64,000 bases of DNA, from positions 248,001 through 312,000 of the forward strand of contig CAJQUW010011501.1 in the NCBI GenBank assembly GCA_907163375.1, in the 5' to 3' direction. Below, piece by piece: positions 50,165 through 61,393 of this stretch. The notes beneath the pieces were generated by a model. That model was not told the DNA's origin. It ran no database searches and worked only from the letters and a program-made list of their open reading frames with translations. This stretch comes from Prostheceraeus crozeri. Lineage: Eukaryota; Platyhelminthes; Polycladida; Euryleptidae. The position numbers and the translations under genes were made by a program. The stretch's first letter is position 1. The number at the start of each line of letters is the position of its first letter.

Positions 50165-51595
50165 TGTCTAACAAGCTCTTTACACATGGATCGCAGTCGA
50201 TTGCTATCCCTGTATCAGAAGTGTAAGCTATCTTAATTTTATTTGACACTATTTCATCTATCATCATCGTCCATATGAAATGTTTTAAGATTTACAAGTT
50301 AGACTAAGCGTGCTACTATTTCCAAATGAAAAAGTATACATGGTTAAATCATCCACTTAACCCCATCCGTAGTCTAACAAGCTCTTTACACATGGATCGC
50401 AGTCGATTGCTATCCCTGTATCAGAAGTGTAAGCTATCTTAATTTTATTTGACACTATTTCATCTATCATCATCGTCCATATGAAATGTTTTAAGATTTA
50501 CAAGTTAGACTAAGCGTGATACTATTTCCAAATGAAAAAGTATACATGGTTAAATCATCCACTTAACCCCATCCGTAGTCTAACAAGCTCTTTACACATG
50601 GATCGCAGTCGATTGCTATCCCTGTATCAGAAGTGTAAGCTATCTTAATTTTATTTGACACTATTTCATCTATCATCATCGTCCATATGAAATGTTTTAA
50701 GATTTACAAGTTAGACTAAGCGTGCTACTATTTCCAAATGAAAATGTATACATGGTTAAATCATCCACTTAACCCCATCCGTAGTCTAACAAGCTCTTTA
50801 CACATGGATCGCAGTCGATTGCTATCCCTGTATCAGAAGTGTAAGCTATCTTAATTTTATTTGACACTATTTCATCTATCATCATCGTCCATATGAAATG
50901 TTTTAAGATTTACAAGTTAGACTAAGCGTGCTACTATTTCCAAATGAAAAAGTATACATGGTTAAATCATCCACTTAACCCCATCCGTAGTCTAACAAGC
51001 TCTTTACACATGGATCGCAGTCGATTGCTATCCCTGTATCAGAAGTGTAAGCTATCTTAATTTTATTTGACACTATTTCATCTATCATCATCGTCCATAT
51101 GAAATGTTTTAAGATTTACAAGTTAGACTAAGCGTGCTACTATTTCCAAATGAAAAAGTATACATGGTTAAATCATCCACTTAACCCCATCCGTAGTCTA
51201 ACAAGCTCTTTACACATGGATCGCAGTCGATTGCTATCCCTGTATCAGAAGTGTAAGCTATCTTAATTTTATTTGACACTATTTCATCTATCATCATCGT
51301 CCATATGAAATGTTTTAAGATTTACAAGTTAGACTAAGCGTGCTACTATTTCCAAATGAAAATGTATACATGGTTAAATCATCCACTTAACCCCATCCGT
51401 AGTCTAACAAGCTCTTTACACATGGATCGCAGTCGATTGCTATCCCTGTATCAGAAGTGTAAGCTATCTTAATTTTATTTGACACTATTTCATCTATCAT
51501 CATCGTCCATATGAAATGTTTTAAGATTTACAAGTTAGACTAAGCGTGCTACTATTTCCAAATGAAAATGTATACATGGTTAAATCATCCACTGA
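50165..51595 (+). repeat. Seven-copy 206-bp tandem array
   Basis: Copies begin at about 50165, 50371, 50577, 50783, 50989, 51195 and 51401 and differ at only a few positions (for example AAAAAGTATAC or AAAATGTATAC). Each contains the inverted words AGTCTAAC and GTTAGACT about 135 bp apart and a short frame, MDRSRLLSLYQKCKLS. High uniformity points to recent amplification or constant homogenisation. It lies between two genes of element 2 and may be an enhancer, origin or packaging region. Confidence 0.9.
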
Positions 51596-51650
51596 AGCCC
51601 CATTCAAGTACGTCAGTATGAAAGCAAAGATAATATGAAGTAAAAATTTA

Positions 51651-52100
51651 TTATGGCATGTATTTCAAAAGGTCTTCATCGTCAATATCGTCCCAGAGTC
51701 TGGCTTCACATAGATAACAAAAACAGTTCAGTTGCTTTAATCGTTCTTCCACTGCGAGCCTCACTTTATCAATATACTCCCACTCTGCCATAGTTCGTGG
51801 CTGGGAGTTAGGGGTGTACCACTCCCATAATTGGTGGAGGAATTTCGTGCTGGTGATCTCCATCACATCGTCAGTATCGTACTGGAGATACTTCCACCTC
51901 ACGCCTGTTAAGTCGGGACACTCCTTCTCACATACACTCTCCTCTTCCTCGTCCGCTGGTAATGATAACTTTCGTATATTGTCCAGTCGGTACACCTTCT
52001 CCACCTTCGCCTTTCTTGGTGCATTTGGTGTAACGAGCGCCTTTGGTGTTGAGCATGGAGAAGAGAATTTTGTGTTTGATGTTGTTGGAGGGCTTGTCAT
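51651..52100 (-). CDS. Accessory protein of element 2
   Basis: The 149-residue product has a Ser/Thr/Pro-rich N-terminus with SPCSTPKALVTPNAPRKAK, then an acidic DEEEESVCEKECPDL, a tryptophan-rich middle (LHQLWEWYTPN, MAEWEYID) and a C-terminal pair of cysteines (CFCYLCEARLWDD). The N-terminal SP/TP sites suggest phosphorylation. It lies head-to-head with the polymerase gene across about 275 bp, so the two may share a promoter region. Its 3' end points at the 206-bp array. The function is unknown. It looks whole. Confidence 0.5.
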   Translation of the reverse strand: MTSPPTTSNTKFSSPCSTPKALVTPNAPRKAKVEKVYRLDNIRKLSLPADEEEESVCEKECPDLTGVRWKYLQYDTDDVMEITSTKFLHQLWEWYTPNSQPRTMAEWEYIDKVRLAVEERLKQLNCFCYLCEARLWDDIDDEDLLKYMP

Positions 52101-52196
52101 GTTGACTGTGAATAATGACTTTGAAATGTTTTCTAATTCTTAAGTATACACAAGCAGCCAATCAGAATGAACATCCAATGAATGAAGAGAATGAAA

Positions 52197-52205
52197 GTAT
52201 ATAAG
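52197..52205 (+). promoter_or_regulatory. TATA box for polymerase gene of element 2
   Basis: GTATATAAG lies about 170 bp before the first ATG at 52375. It is followed by two similar 50-bp stretches containing AAGTGAACTG (near 52250 and 52290). Confidence 0.65.
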
Positions 52206-52374
52206 CAAAGTGACATCCGTATCATTTCACTCTGTCTTTGAGACGCATAAGTGAACTGTTCTCTGACGAATTCTGTATTTGAGGCGTACAAGTGAACTGC
52301 TCTTTAGTGAATTCCAAATTTGAGTGAAGTCTCTATCTTGTTGAAGTATCAAGCTTAAACATAATTTCGTTCAA

Positions 52375-55300
52375 ATGGTAAGTTGAAAATTTCCTCTCTC
52401 ATCTCCCTCAAACGTGTGGCTAATAGCATCTTCCTCAATTTCAGGCATCAACTTTATCACCAACACCCTCCCTTCTCGAGGAAAGTTTAGAGTTGTTGAG
52501 TCAAGGTAGGTTGTAACAATACACTGAGACTTGAACAGAGATGAAAGAATGATTTCTCTTTCAGGTGATACCAGTTCCATCTCGTGCGAGTCCATGTCAA
52601 CATTGTCGCGGAAATGCGACGATCGGCAATGTGCTGACTGTGGACACATCTTCACGAGGAAGCGTGATCTCACCCGACACATCAAGCGAGGTGTTTGTAG
52701 ACCTAAGCCGGCATCAATCTCCGAAGGTAGGGATGATTCTGTTAACGATGTCTCCTTTTCTTGCGATTTATGCATTCAGTCTTTCGAGACACGTTTTGAA
52801 CTATCTTCGCACAGACTTCAACATACACACACGAACGATACCTACACCAACGGTACCTCCTCTATCCGACTCACTGAGGTGTCCATAAATAATTTAGTGA
52901 GGAACTACCAGATGGACTCCTCAGAAACCATTGCTAACTTTGAGGAATGGTTTCATCAAAATTCATCATTGATAGAAGCGCTCTTCAACAATTTAGACAA
53001 TTTTAGAATGAAGGCGCTCATCTATCTTAAAATAAAATATGTAAAAATCGACCACCATACTGGACAAATAATAGAGAGGTTGGAGTTTCACATACCCTCC
53101 TCTCCTGCAACCGAAGTTGTAGACTGTGAGTCTTGGATAAATTTTCATATCCAAGGGTTAAAATTAAATACAGATAAATTTAACGAGCGTGATAGTGGAC
53201 TCGTTTTTGATGGTATTGAGACCGCCATGATTAAAATCAGTTTATTAGGAAATCATAGTGGTCGAGGCTCCTTTAAACTTCCGAAAAATTTAAGAAATAA
53301 AGCAGCAGTCATTTCTGTAGATTGCGAATCGCAATGTTTTAAGTATGCCGTCCTCTCCATTCTCCACTATAATGATGTGCAGAATAGTCGATACCGCAAG
53401 AGTAAGTATCAACAGTGGGAGAATGAATTAAACTTCGATGACTGTAATAGTGACGATATGAAAATTAAAGATATAGAAAAATTTGAAAAATTGAACAACA
53501 TCAAAATAGTTCTCCATGTTTGGGAAAAGGGATTGAAGGGTGTGCGCTACAACTCGCGTTCGAGTTGTTATGAACGTACAGTAAACCTGTTATTAGTAAA
53601 ACAGGATGATAGTGAGGAATGGCACTACTGCGGTATTCCCAAAATCTCTCGCTTATACCACCACTTAGAAAACTCTAGTAGAGAGTTATATTACTGCGAC
53701 AGATGTATTCGCCACTTTAGGAGGAAAACTAAATTTGAAACTCATTACGAATGGTGTAAGCGAGGTAAACTGCAAATGGAGCGCATGCCCAAAGATAAGG
53801 AGTTTTCATATAGAGAGAATGGTGATGAACTAAGTCCTCTTCGTGTCATCTATGCTGACATCGAATGTTATATCGATGATAACATCCATCGACCAGCAGC
53901 CATTTCCTGCTATGAAGTATGGCATGATCACTTTAGGAGTAGGCAAAATAAAATGCGCGTCTGGCAAGGTGAGGATTGTATTTACCAATTCCTACAACTC
54001 CTCGAACAGGCTGTAAAATTTCAACAAAAACATGATGGTGAACTCTATCGCAGATCATTGCATATGACAGCAGATGATCAAGCAAAATTTGATAGTTGCA
54101 ACATTTGCCCCAAATGTAGGAAAACATTTGACGATGATAAGATTAAGAAAGTGCGCGACCATGATCACATCAATGGTAAATTTAGAAACGCACTCTGTTC
54201 AAAATGCAATTTTTCACTTAGGATGAAACGGCGTACATTACCCGTCATTTTCCATAATTTCAAGGGCTACGACAGCCATATGATAAGAAAAGGAGGTTTA
54301 GGTCAAATGAAAGAGTGGAAGCTTGATGTAATAGCACAAACGAGAGAGAAGTTTATGGCCATGACAGCAAAAGTGCCTGTCGATAAAACTAAAGAAAATA
54401 AGACGGTCTATTTTGATATAAAATTTTTAGATTCCTACCAATTTATGACTGCATCACTGGCCTCTCTCGTGCAAAATCTAAAGTCTCTTCCACTAACACA
54501 AAATCTTAAGAAACAATACCCAAATCTAACCGATGAAGTCATCACACGGAAAGGAGTCTTTCCATATGCATATTTTGATGCAATTAGTAAACTCGGCGAG
54601 ACTTCTCTTCCGCCCATAGATAAATTTAGAAATGATTTGACCGGCGCAGAATGTAAGACCGAAGATTATGATCATGCACAAGATGCATGGATAAAATTTG
54701 ACTGCCATACATTTGGTGAATATATGATTGCCTACCTTAAGTTAGATGTATTTTTGCTGGCTGATGTATTTCAGGAGTTTCGACGAGTGGCATTAGAAGA
54801 AGATAAGTTAGATCCCGTCCACTTTGTCAGTCTGCCAGCCATGTCATTTAAGTCTGCTTTTAAAATGACTGGTGAGACCATTCATCTCTTACAAGATCCA
54901 GAGATGTATAATTTATTTGAGCGAGGAATTCGCGGTGGTCTCACATTTGTAAATAAACATAGGTTAAAATCAAAAATAGTAGGCAATGACCAGACTCATC
55001 TGAAGTATTATGACCAAAATAATTTGTATGGTAGTTCATTATCCAAACCGCTACCTCACTCTGAGTTTAGCTGGTTAGATGATAGTGATATTCAACATTT
55101 CTCCAACCCTTCCAACATACTAGCAATTCCAGATGAAGGTGATTGGGGATATTATTTTGAGATAGATCTAATCTATCCAAATAATATTAAACATAAAACC
55201 GTAGATTTTCCACTCGCACCCGAATCAGGTGAAGTGAGTAAAGATATGTTTTCCGACTTTATGAAACAATTTCATAAAGATTTAGAATCATGTGGACAAC

Positions 55301-56361
55301 CCGACTATAAGCCTTGTCGCAAACTTTTACTCACCCAGTATGATAAAGAAAACTATCTAGTCCACTTTAGCATCTTAAAATTTTATTTAGAAATGGGTAT
55401 GATTTTAAAAAGAGTTCGCCGCATTATTAAATTTAGACAGAAAGCCTTCCTCAAGCCATATATTGATAGCAACAGCCAGAAACGTGCACTAGCCCAAAAT
55501 AACTTTGAAAAAGATTTTTATAAATATAAGAACAACAGTCTATTTGGTAAGACGATGGAGGATGTTAGAAAGCGCGTAAACTACAAACTAGTTAATGATG
55601 ATCAAAAGTATCACAAATTGACCTCATCACCTCTATTCATCGATAGAGACATTATCGATGAGGACCTTATAGGTGTTAAAATGATAAAATCTGAAGTTGA
55701 GTTGTGCAAACCCATCTATATTGGTCAAGCTGTACTAGATTACTCTAAGCTTGAAATGTACCAACTCTTTTATAAAATACTAAAACCATGTCCTCTCGTA
55801 AAAGAGGTTCGTTTGTTGGGTGGTGATACAGATAGTTTCTTCTTAGGTATTACCACTCAAAAAGATTTAAATTTCAATGAAGTAGGAAAATCTTTAGAAA
55901 GATATTTTGATACATCAAATTATCATGCTGATCATCCACTCTACTCCATCAAAAATAAGGCAAAACTTGGCTGCTTTAAGGATGAGACAGCAGGGAAGGA
56001 AATAGATGAAATGATTCTCCTCCGTCCAAAAATGTATTCTATGCAATTAAAGGATAGTGATGATAGTATTAAGCGTGCTAAAGGCATATCAAGATCATTG
56101 GTCTCTAACATGAAACATAAGAATTTCAGGAAAGCCTATAGAAATAAAAATATAACGTTTGTCAATATGACAATCTTAAAATCTAAGTCGCATGAGATCA
56201 AAACTCATACTTTTAGGAAACGGGCGCTTTCAGCATGGGAGGATAAGAGGTGCTGGTTAGAACACAACATATCTCTTCCACATGGACATCCTGACACAAA
56301 CATACCACCACCCAAAAGAATTAAACTCACACTACCACATTCAGGAGACGTCTTAGCATAA
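52375..56361 (+). CDS. polB: DNA polymerase B of element 2
   Basis: Protein-primed family B polymerase, about 1,280 residues; it looks whole. The main frame is open from 52531. Splice signals suggest a 5' start at 52375 with two small introns (52378-52444 and 52506-52564). In main-frame numbering: zinc fingers CADCGHIFTRKRDLTRHIKR (about 30-50) and CDLCIQSFETRFELSSHRLQ; an N-terminal domain with DCESQCFKYAVLSIL; exonuclease motifs YADIEC (about 443), FHNFKGYDSH (about 574) and KLDVFLLADVF; an endonuclease-VII-like VRDHDHINGKF; polymerase motifs DQNNLYG (about 826), KNNSLFGKTMED (about 1000) and GGDTDSFFL (about 1098). Confidence 0.92.
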
Positions 56362-56666
56362 TCATCCTTAACTTAGTATTTTGATTTTGATTTCTGTAGA
56401 TAAACATTGTTGTTTTATGTATCGCATGAGATTGTTTTTTCCTTGTGAATATGTGTCCACATCTGTACATTCCCCATGTGATGACTTTTCCACTGAAAGA
56501 CATTTTTCCTATCCCTGTATATTTCCACCCTTCACGAAGTAAAAAGACTTTTTGTATATAACAATGTTTATTGAAGTGCGCTCATGTATATATTTTCAGT
56601 GGATGTTGTATAAAGTCTATTGCTTCACATTCATGTGCATATTTCAATAAATGTTGTATAAAGACT
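56362..56666. terminator. Convergent 3' region after the polymerase gene
   Basis: A plus-strand AATAAA lies at 56646-56651 and a minus-strand one at 56577-56582 (TTTATT). Repeated words (ATGTTGTATAAAG, TTTCAGTGGATG / TTTCAATAAATG) make the region partly duplicated. No gene is present. Confidence 0.5.
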
Positions 56667-58217
56667 TCACTTTGTTTTCCGAAACACTAACGTTATGAGG
56701 GATTTAGTATCTTTCACGTGGATGCACTCTTGTAAACCATTGGTAATTTTGATAGCAATAGAGGGTATAGTTTGTTTGACGACGGGATGATAGAAAATAG
56801 ATTCAAACATCTTCTCGACTATTCCATATGAAGCGTCTTTATCATGAATGAAATCGCGTAAAATGTATTCTTTTTTCTCACCAACAGAAATAGGTAAAAT
56901 CAAATCACTTTGAATGTAAAGGTGCTGTTCATGTTTATCAAGTGTCATTGGTGTTTCTATACCAATCGTATGCGCAGCAGCAAACACAGTTTGTAGCATT
57001 GAAAAGCCAAAGAGTTTTTTCAAATTTTTACTCAATTGACATTGAATGTCATCACCCAGTTTCAGAACAACGCGTTGATTTTCAATTGAAAACGAAATGT
57101 GGTGTGTCTTTACATCATATTTACTTTTCATCACATGCTTCAACTTCTGTTGTATATAAGGATTTACTACATGAATGAAGCCTTCAACTGTATGATATAG
57201 ACGCGGCATTATATTGATAGAAACTTTAGATTCTTCATAAGACTGGTAAATTTTCTTGATGCGATCGCCATAGATGTCCACCCACCATTCATCATTAACT
57301 GAATCAGCTTTAGTGTGATATTCATGAGAAGCATACACCACACCGCTTCCAATAATAGGCGTATAATGTCTTACAAAATGACGCAAGGTTGGAGAGAAAT
57401 AAACTGTAAGTTTGTCATTATATTTCTGAATAACCAACTTATTTTTGTCCGCCATAATTTTCTCTCCATACTTCTTACCCACAGTCTCATTCCATCGTTT
57501 TACTAACTCAATAAGTGATAAAGGTTGAACACCACGCTTTTTCAAAATGATGCGTTCTTCGCATTCTACAACATCTTAATCAAATATTTTAAATCTATAA
57601 TGAAATTTGTTGATTCGATTTGAATAAACTTTTTTAACATTTGCAGTAGCAATTGACATTAGATATAGTCCATGGCCAAAACCAAGATGTGGATAGAATT
57701 CATTATCCAACCTCAGCGTAAGACCTTTAGTAAAAGAATGAAAGCGGAGGAACTGTCTCCCACTCCAATGATAGATAGTAAACTCATAAGCTTTCTGATT
57801 TTTATTCTTCATGATGGAAGTATTACCACTGTTGAATGCCTTAATAATTTTCTCATTCCCAAATGGTTCATAAGAATCTGATTTTATCTGAATCCATTCA
57901 TAGTTCCACTTTCCATCTGATGTTAAATTGTATGGGAACTGGAATGCATTATTCATCGTTATTCCATCATGGGTGCGAGGAGTCAATATCATTTCTTCCA
58001 AATCATTCACATTCTGAATATTGCTATCATAGCAAATACTAGAAACGCCAACCTCCCATTCACCTTCTAAATGCAGTGGGCGATTTAATTCTACTCGATA
58101 GTCTGATGGTTTATTTTTGGGAAATTTATTCATAGAAGCATTACTGGGCAAGTAGATTAGAAACGAGTCCTTATTTTCACTTTCCATATTATTCACATTG
58201 GAAAAGTATAATAGCAT
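56667..58217 (-). pseudogene. Vertex protein region A of element 2
   Basis: The right end carries the N-terminal vertex-protein signature (KPSDYRVELNRPLHLEGEWE, then VGVSSICYD). The left end carries a version of the family C-terminus (IPSIAIKITNGLQECIHVKD, then SLITLVFRK). In between are modules recalling element 1's large vertex region (a PRLYHTVEGFIHVVN stretch). It may be one gene with about one break, or two neighbouring genes. It probably forms capsid vertices or attached fibres. Confidence 0.5.
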
Positions 58218-58226
58218 ACTTTTGCA

Positions 58227-59645
58227 TTAACTCTTCATTCGGAAATGGAGTGTAATACTTGTCACAGCATCTTTATGAAAAGGAATCAACGCACCAGCAT
58301 CGTCATAAATGGCAATATCAATTTGTGGGATGTAGTTTGATTTCAGCTTTGTATAATGCACTTTCTTGAAAGTATGCTCAGATAAAATACTGCAGCTTTT
58401 TGGCTGGTATGGTATCATTGCTAGCAATGGAGCTTCAACATCTCCCACACGTACATCTTCACCAATATTGGAATATATCTGAAAATAGTTAATACGACGC
58501 GATAGCGACATGTCTGCGCTAGCTTTGGTTACAGTACCACTTTTAAAGATATTTTGATCAAAACCCAAAATGTCCATTAGAGTTTTATCCATAATTAGTT
58601 CAATACCTTTTCCATTTATAGTGAGAGACAAAGTACCTTCTTTTTCAGAAAATGAAATATGTTGCTCATTAATCACTTCATTTAAATAATCTACAACCAA
58701 TTTAACCGAAGTAATAATGCGAGGCATCAACACTCTTGTTTCATGTAAGAAACCACCAAAAGGCTCTACACACTATCTGTATAAAGATACGGCCCATTCT
58801 GTATCAAATTGATTTGGCCTTTCACATGGTAAATGTTGCATATCAGATTTTCCATGAACAGCTGCAGAACGATGTCGTAAGAACTGATGAAAATCTTTTG
58901 AACAAACTAATACTAGATCATCATCATTTAATTTGCTTATTGCAATATGATTAGATGATTTGATATAAGTCAATGTTGCCACTTGTTTACCATCAACTCG
59001 AAGGAGATAATTAAATTTCTTCAATAATGTTTCAGGAGTCATGTTTGTCTTTCTTGGCTTAATCACAATCTTCTTCACCAACGTCTTCTCATTTTTTGGA
59101 ATAAGATCTACATAATAAGCTTCCTCTCGATATATTAACTGTTTATGACCACTTATGTGGTAATTAACGTTAAAATTATCATAGCTTGTCAAGGCGCTAG
59201 CGAGGTAGCCTAAATCATTTCTTAAACTTGGACTTAAACCAACAATCCAATCTTTCTCAACTACATGATGTATATAAGTATAGTCATCATTGTGCGGAGT
59301 AAATTGGGCAATATGTTTACACGCTTTATTCAAGAAATCATATATAAACTTTTTACATAATAAGAGATCTTTCTTTGGCCACTGTGGAATGTATACTCGG
59401 CAGCCCTTTTCACATTGGTAAGCAGCTGTACGCCTCATATTAATAGTCATCACCTCATGATCAAAAGTATAGACACAGTTGCTATAGACAAGTTGAGTGA
59501 CACCCACTTCCCAATTTCCATTTAGCTGTTGTGCATGATCAATGGGAGTAGAAAAGAGTGCGGCTCGATTACTAGTAAATCTCTTTGTAGCCGCATTGCT
59601 AAGCAAAATATGATAAAACGACATTTTTATATTGCTGATCTGCAA
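58227..59645 (-). pseudogene. Vertex protein region B of element 2
   Basis: The N-terminal signature lies at the right end (NRAALFSTPIDH, LNGNWEVGVTQLVYSN). The left end carries the family C-terminus (EAPLLAMIPYQ, then IDIAIYDDAGALIPFHKDAV and ITLHFRMKS). Other parts include LMDILGFDQN, which matches KDILGFKTD in element 1's vertex protein. The region appears broken, with about one break. It starts head-to-head with the first PC4-like gene, about 15 bp apart. Confidence 0.55.
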
Positions 59646-59659
59646 CTTTGCATAACATC

Positions 59660-60016
59660 ATGAAGACTTGGATTTTGGACTCTCTACAATATATCAGAGT
59701 TGATCGTGATGGAAACGTACATTTCAAAAATTCTCATGGTCATACATCAAGAGGAATTACATTAACATGGCGACAATTTGTCAACCTCAATGATATCATG
59801 AGGGATTTGGAATATTTTGAAACATTAAGATTCATCTCCTTGGGTGATCAAGTTTGGCTTCAACATTACAGAAATGAAATTCAAATCTACCATTCTCATT
59901 CCGCAAACTGTTTCTCATTTCGCAAATACAATTGGGAGAAGTATAGAAGATATATACATCACTCCATCATGACATTTATTCGTCGTGAGGTCATCGCCCT
60001 ACTATGCAAATCTTAA
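59660..60016 (+). CDS. PC4-like protein 1
   Basis: The ATG at 59660 (MKTWILDSLQYIRVDRDGNV) gives 118 residues. The pattern V-x-D-x-x-G-x-V, then SRGITLTWRQFVNLNDIMRD, resembles the strand-turn-strand and helix of the PC4/Sub1 single-stranded-DNA-binding domain (human PC4: [20 protein letters not shown]). A second half with EIQIYHS and FSFRKYNWEKYRR may be another copy of the fold. PC4 proteins help RNA polymerase II initiation and promoter opening. Its neighbour is a paralogue, and both precede a TBP-like gene. It looks whole. The family call is by eye. Confidence 0.5.
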   Translation: MKTWILDSLQYIRVDRDGNVHFKNSHGHTSRGITLTWRQFVNLNDIMRDLEYFETLRFISLGDQVWLQHYRNEIQIYHSHSANCFSFRKYNWEKYRRYIHHSIMTFIRREVIALLCKS

Positions 60017-60038
60017 TCAGACATGACTACCACACATC

Positions 60039-60689
60039 ATGAGTTGGAAATTAGATTCCCTACAACGTATTGAAACGGATCATGATCGAAACGTCTATTT
60101 CAAAGATTCAACTGGAAATGTGAGAAGAGAGTTTGCTTTATCTTATCGTCATTTTCAATCTCTACATCATATCATGAAGGACTTGAAATACTTCTATATG
60201 AAAAGACATTCACGTATTGGAAATCGCATCTGGCTGCGCGTCAACAATCGGCGAATTCAACTCTATCATTCCCAACTTCATACTAACTTCACATTTCATC
60301 AAGGTAGTTGGGAAAAGTATAAAAGGAAGGTACATCGCTCAATTTACTCATTCTTTCATCATGAAGCGCCATCGCTACACCATCGTCAACATTCTCCGTC
60401 GCTTCAGACTCTACACCAAAATCGATCTCACAACATTACACCAACAGCTTCCAAACAGCAAGTATTACCCGGGCCGTCCTCAAATGTTAGTGGTGAAGAT
60501 GAACAATTCACGGAATCTTCAACTCTTCCCAAATGGGACTGTACAGATTCTCGGCGCCCTTTCTCATTCATCGGCGCAGTCAATGCGCTTAGAGCTACAA
60601 AGACTACTACGTCGGATATGGAAGAGGGAGAGGTGTGTGATGTCGAATCTGACTGTGGACAATATGGTGATCTCTACTCAATTGAGTGA
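60039..60689 (+). CDS. PC4-like protein 2
   Basis: The 216-residue product starts MSWKLDSLQRIETDHDRNVY, clearly paralogous to protein 1: REFALSYRHFQSLHHIMKDL against RGITLTWRQFVNLNDIMRDL, RIQLYHS against EIQIYHS, and FTFHQGSWEKYKR against FSFRKYNWEKYRR. Its C-terminal third is Ser/Thr/His-rich and ends in an acidic MEEGEVCDVESDCG. The DNA for this tail overlaps the TBP-like gene in another frame. It may be a single-stranded-DNA-binding transcription cofactor. It looks whole. Confidence 0.5.
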   Translation: MSWKLDSLQRIETDHDRNVYFKDSTGNVRREFALSYRHFQSLHHIMKDLKYFYMKRHSRIGNRIWLRVNNRRIQLYHSQLHTNFTFHQGSWEKYKRKVHRSIYSFFHHEAPSLHHRQHSPSLQTLHQNRSHNITPTASKQQVLPGPSSNVSGEDEQFTESSTLPKWDCTDSRRPFSFIGAVNALRATKTTTSDMEEGEVCDVESDCGQYGDLYSIE

Positions 60690-60905
60690 CAGTCTATCAT
60701 TTTTGAAGATTCGTACCAGCAGTTACAGTTTGTGTTATGAACCCGAACTTTTCCTGCAGCTCTCATTAGTTGTTGGTTACCTGTGCATGTGGCAATCTTT
60801 CATAATAGTAAAGTGATCATTACTGGACTAAAATCTCATGTACAAGCAAATATGATCCTAGACTATCTCATTGAGTATGTACGTACCCAGCGGATTGTAA
60901 AATAA
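60361..60905 (+). pseudogene. TBP-like gene region of element 2
   Basis: A start at 60361 lies inside the second PC4-like gene, in another frame. The first repeat shows LQLFPNGTVQILGALSHSSA, matching VQIFPRGCIQILG of element 1 and the IFSSGKMVCTGAK strand of eukaryotic TBP. The second half has the TBP hallmark YEPELF and a VIITGLKSH strand. The region is broken, with about one break. Its presence next to PC4-like genes supports a transcription-factor cluster. Confidence 0.65.
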
Positions 60906-60931
60906 AAAACAATTTTTCCAACATGATGTTT

Positions 60932-61393
60932 TTATTTCAAATCATGATAGAACTTACAAATCATTTTTTCATTAGAGGATGGATTACATGAAAAGTTTTG
61001 AATAATAGATGCAAATCGAGATACATGTAAACGTCTTAAGATGAAGTACAGTACAAAAGCACCACACGTTGATGAAAGTGGATGTTGTAGTATGCATTCA
61101 TTTCGCTGATATTGACGCGTATGTTTTCTCAACCACTGCTGTGTTGGTATATTTGGAGGTTGAGCAAGAGAGTCAAATAGTTCACCACGTCGGTCTTCTC
61201 CAATAAAGATCGCTTTCCAATGCTCACCGCCTAAATTCTGTGAATGAGTGTTTAGCACAATAAAGATGGGATAGTGATTTACTGCAGGTGGTAAGGTATC
61301 GAGTGAATAGACATTATCGAAAGCTTTCAACGTCGCTTCGTCTGCATTACGCTGCACTTTAGTCTTAATATCGTCAGCAGTCAACCAACTCAT
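60932..61393 (-). CDS. Adenain-like cysteine protease of element 2
   Basis: The 153-residue product has His58 in GGEHWKAIFI, Asp74 in ELFDSLA, Gln103 and Cys110 in SSTCGAFVLYF. The Gln-Cys spacing of seven matches adenovirus protease. It would cleave precursor capsid proteins, probably including the neighbouring basic protein. It starts just where the capsid gene ends, so the two are co-oriented and nearly overlapping. It looks whole. Confidence 0.88.
   Translation of the reverse strand: MSWLTADDIKTKVQRNADEATLKAFDNVYSLDTLPPAVNHYPIFIVLNTHSQNLGGEHWKAIFIGEDRRGELFDSLAQPPNIPTQQWLRKHTRQYQRNECILQHPLSSTCGAFVLYFILRRLHVSRFASIIQNFSCNPSSNEKMICKFYHDLK

Noticed and set aside
50165-51595. CRISPR array
   Set aside because: The units are 206-bp head-to-tail copies without short palindromic repeats and unique spacers, in eukaryotic DNA.
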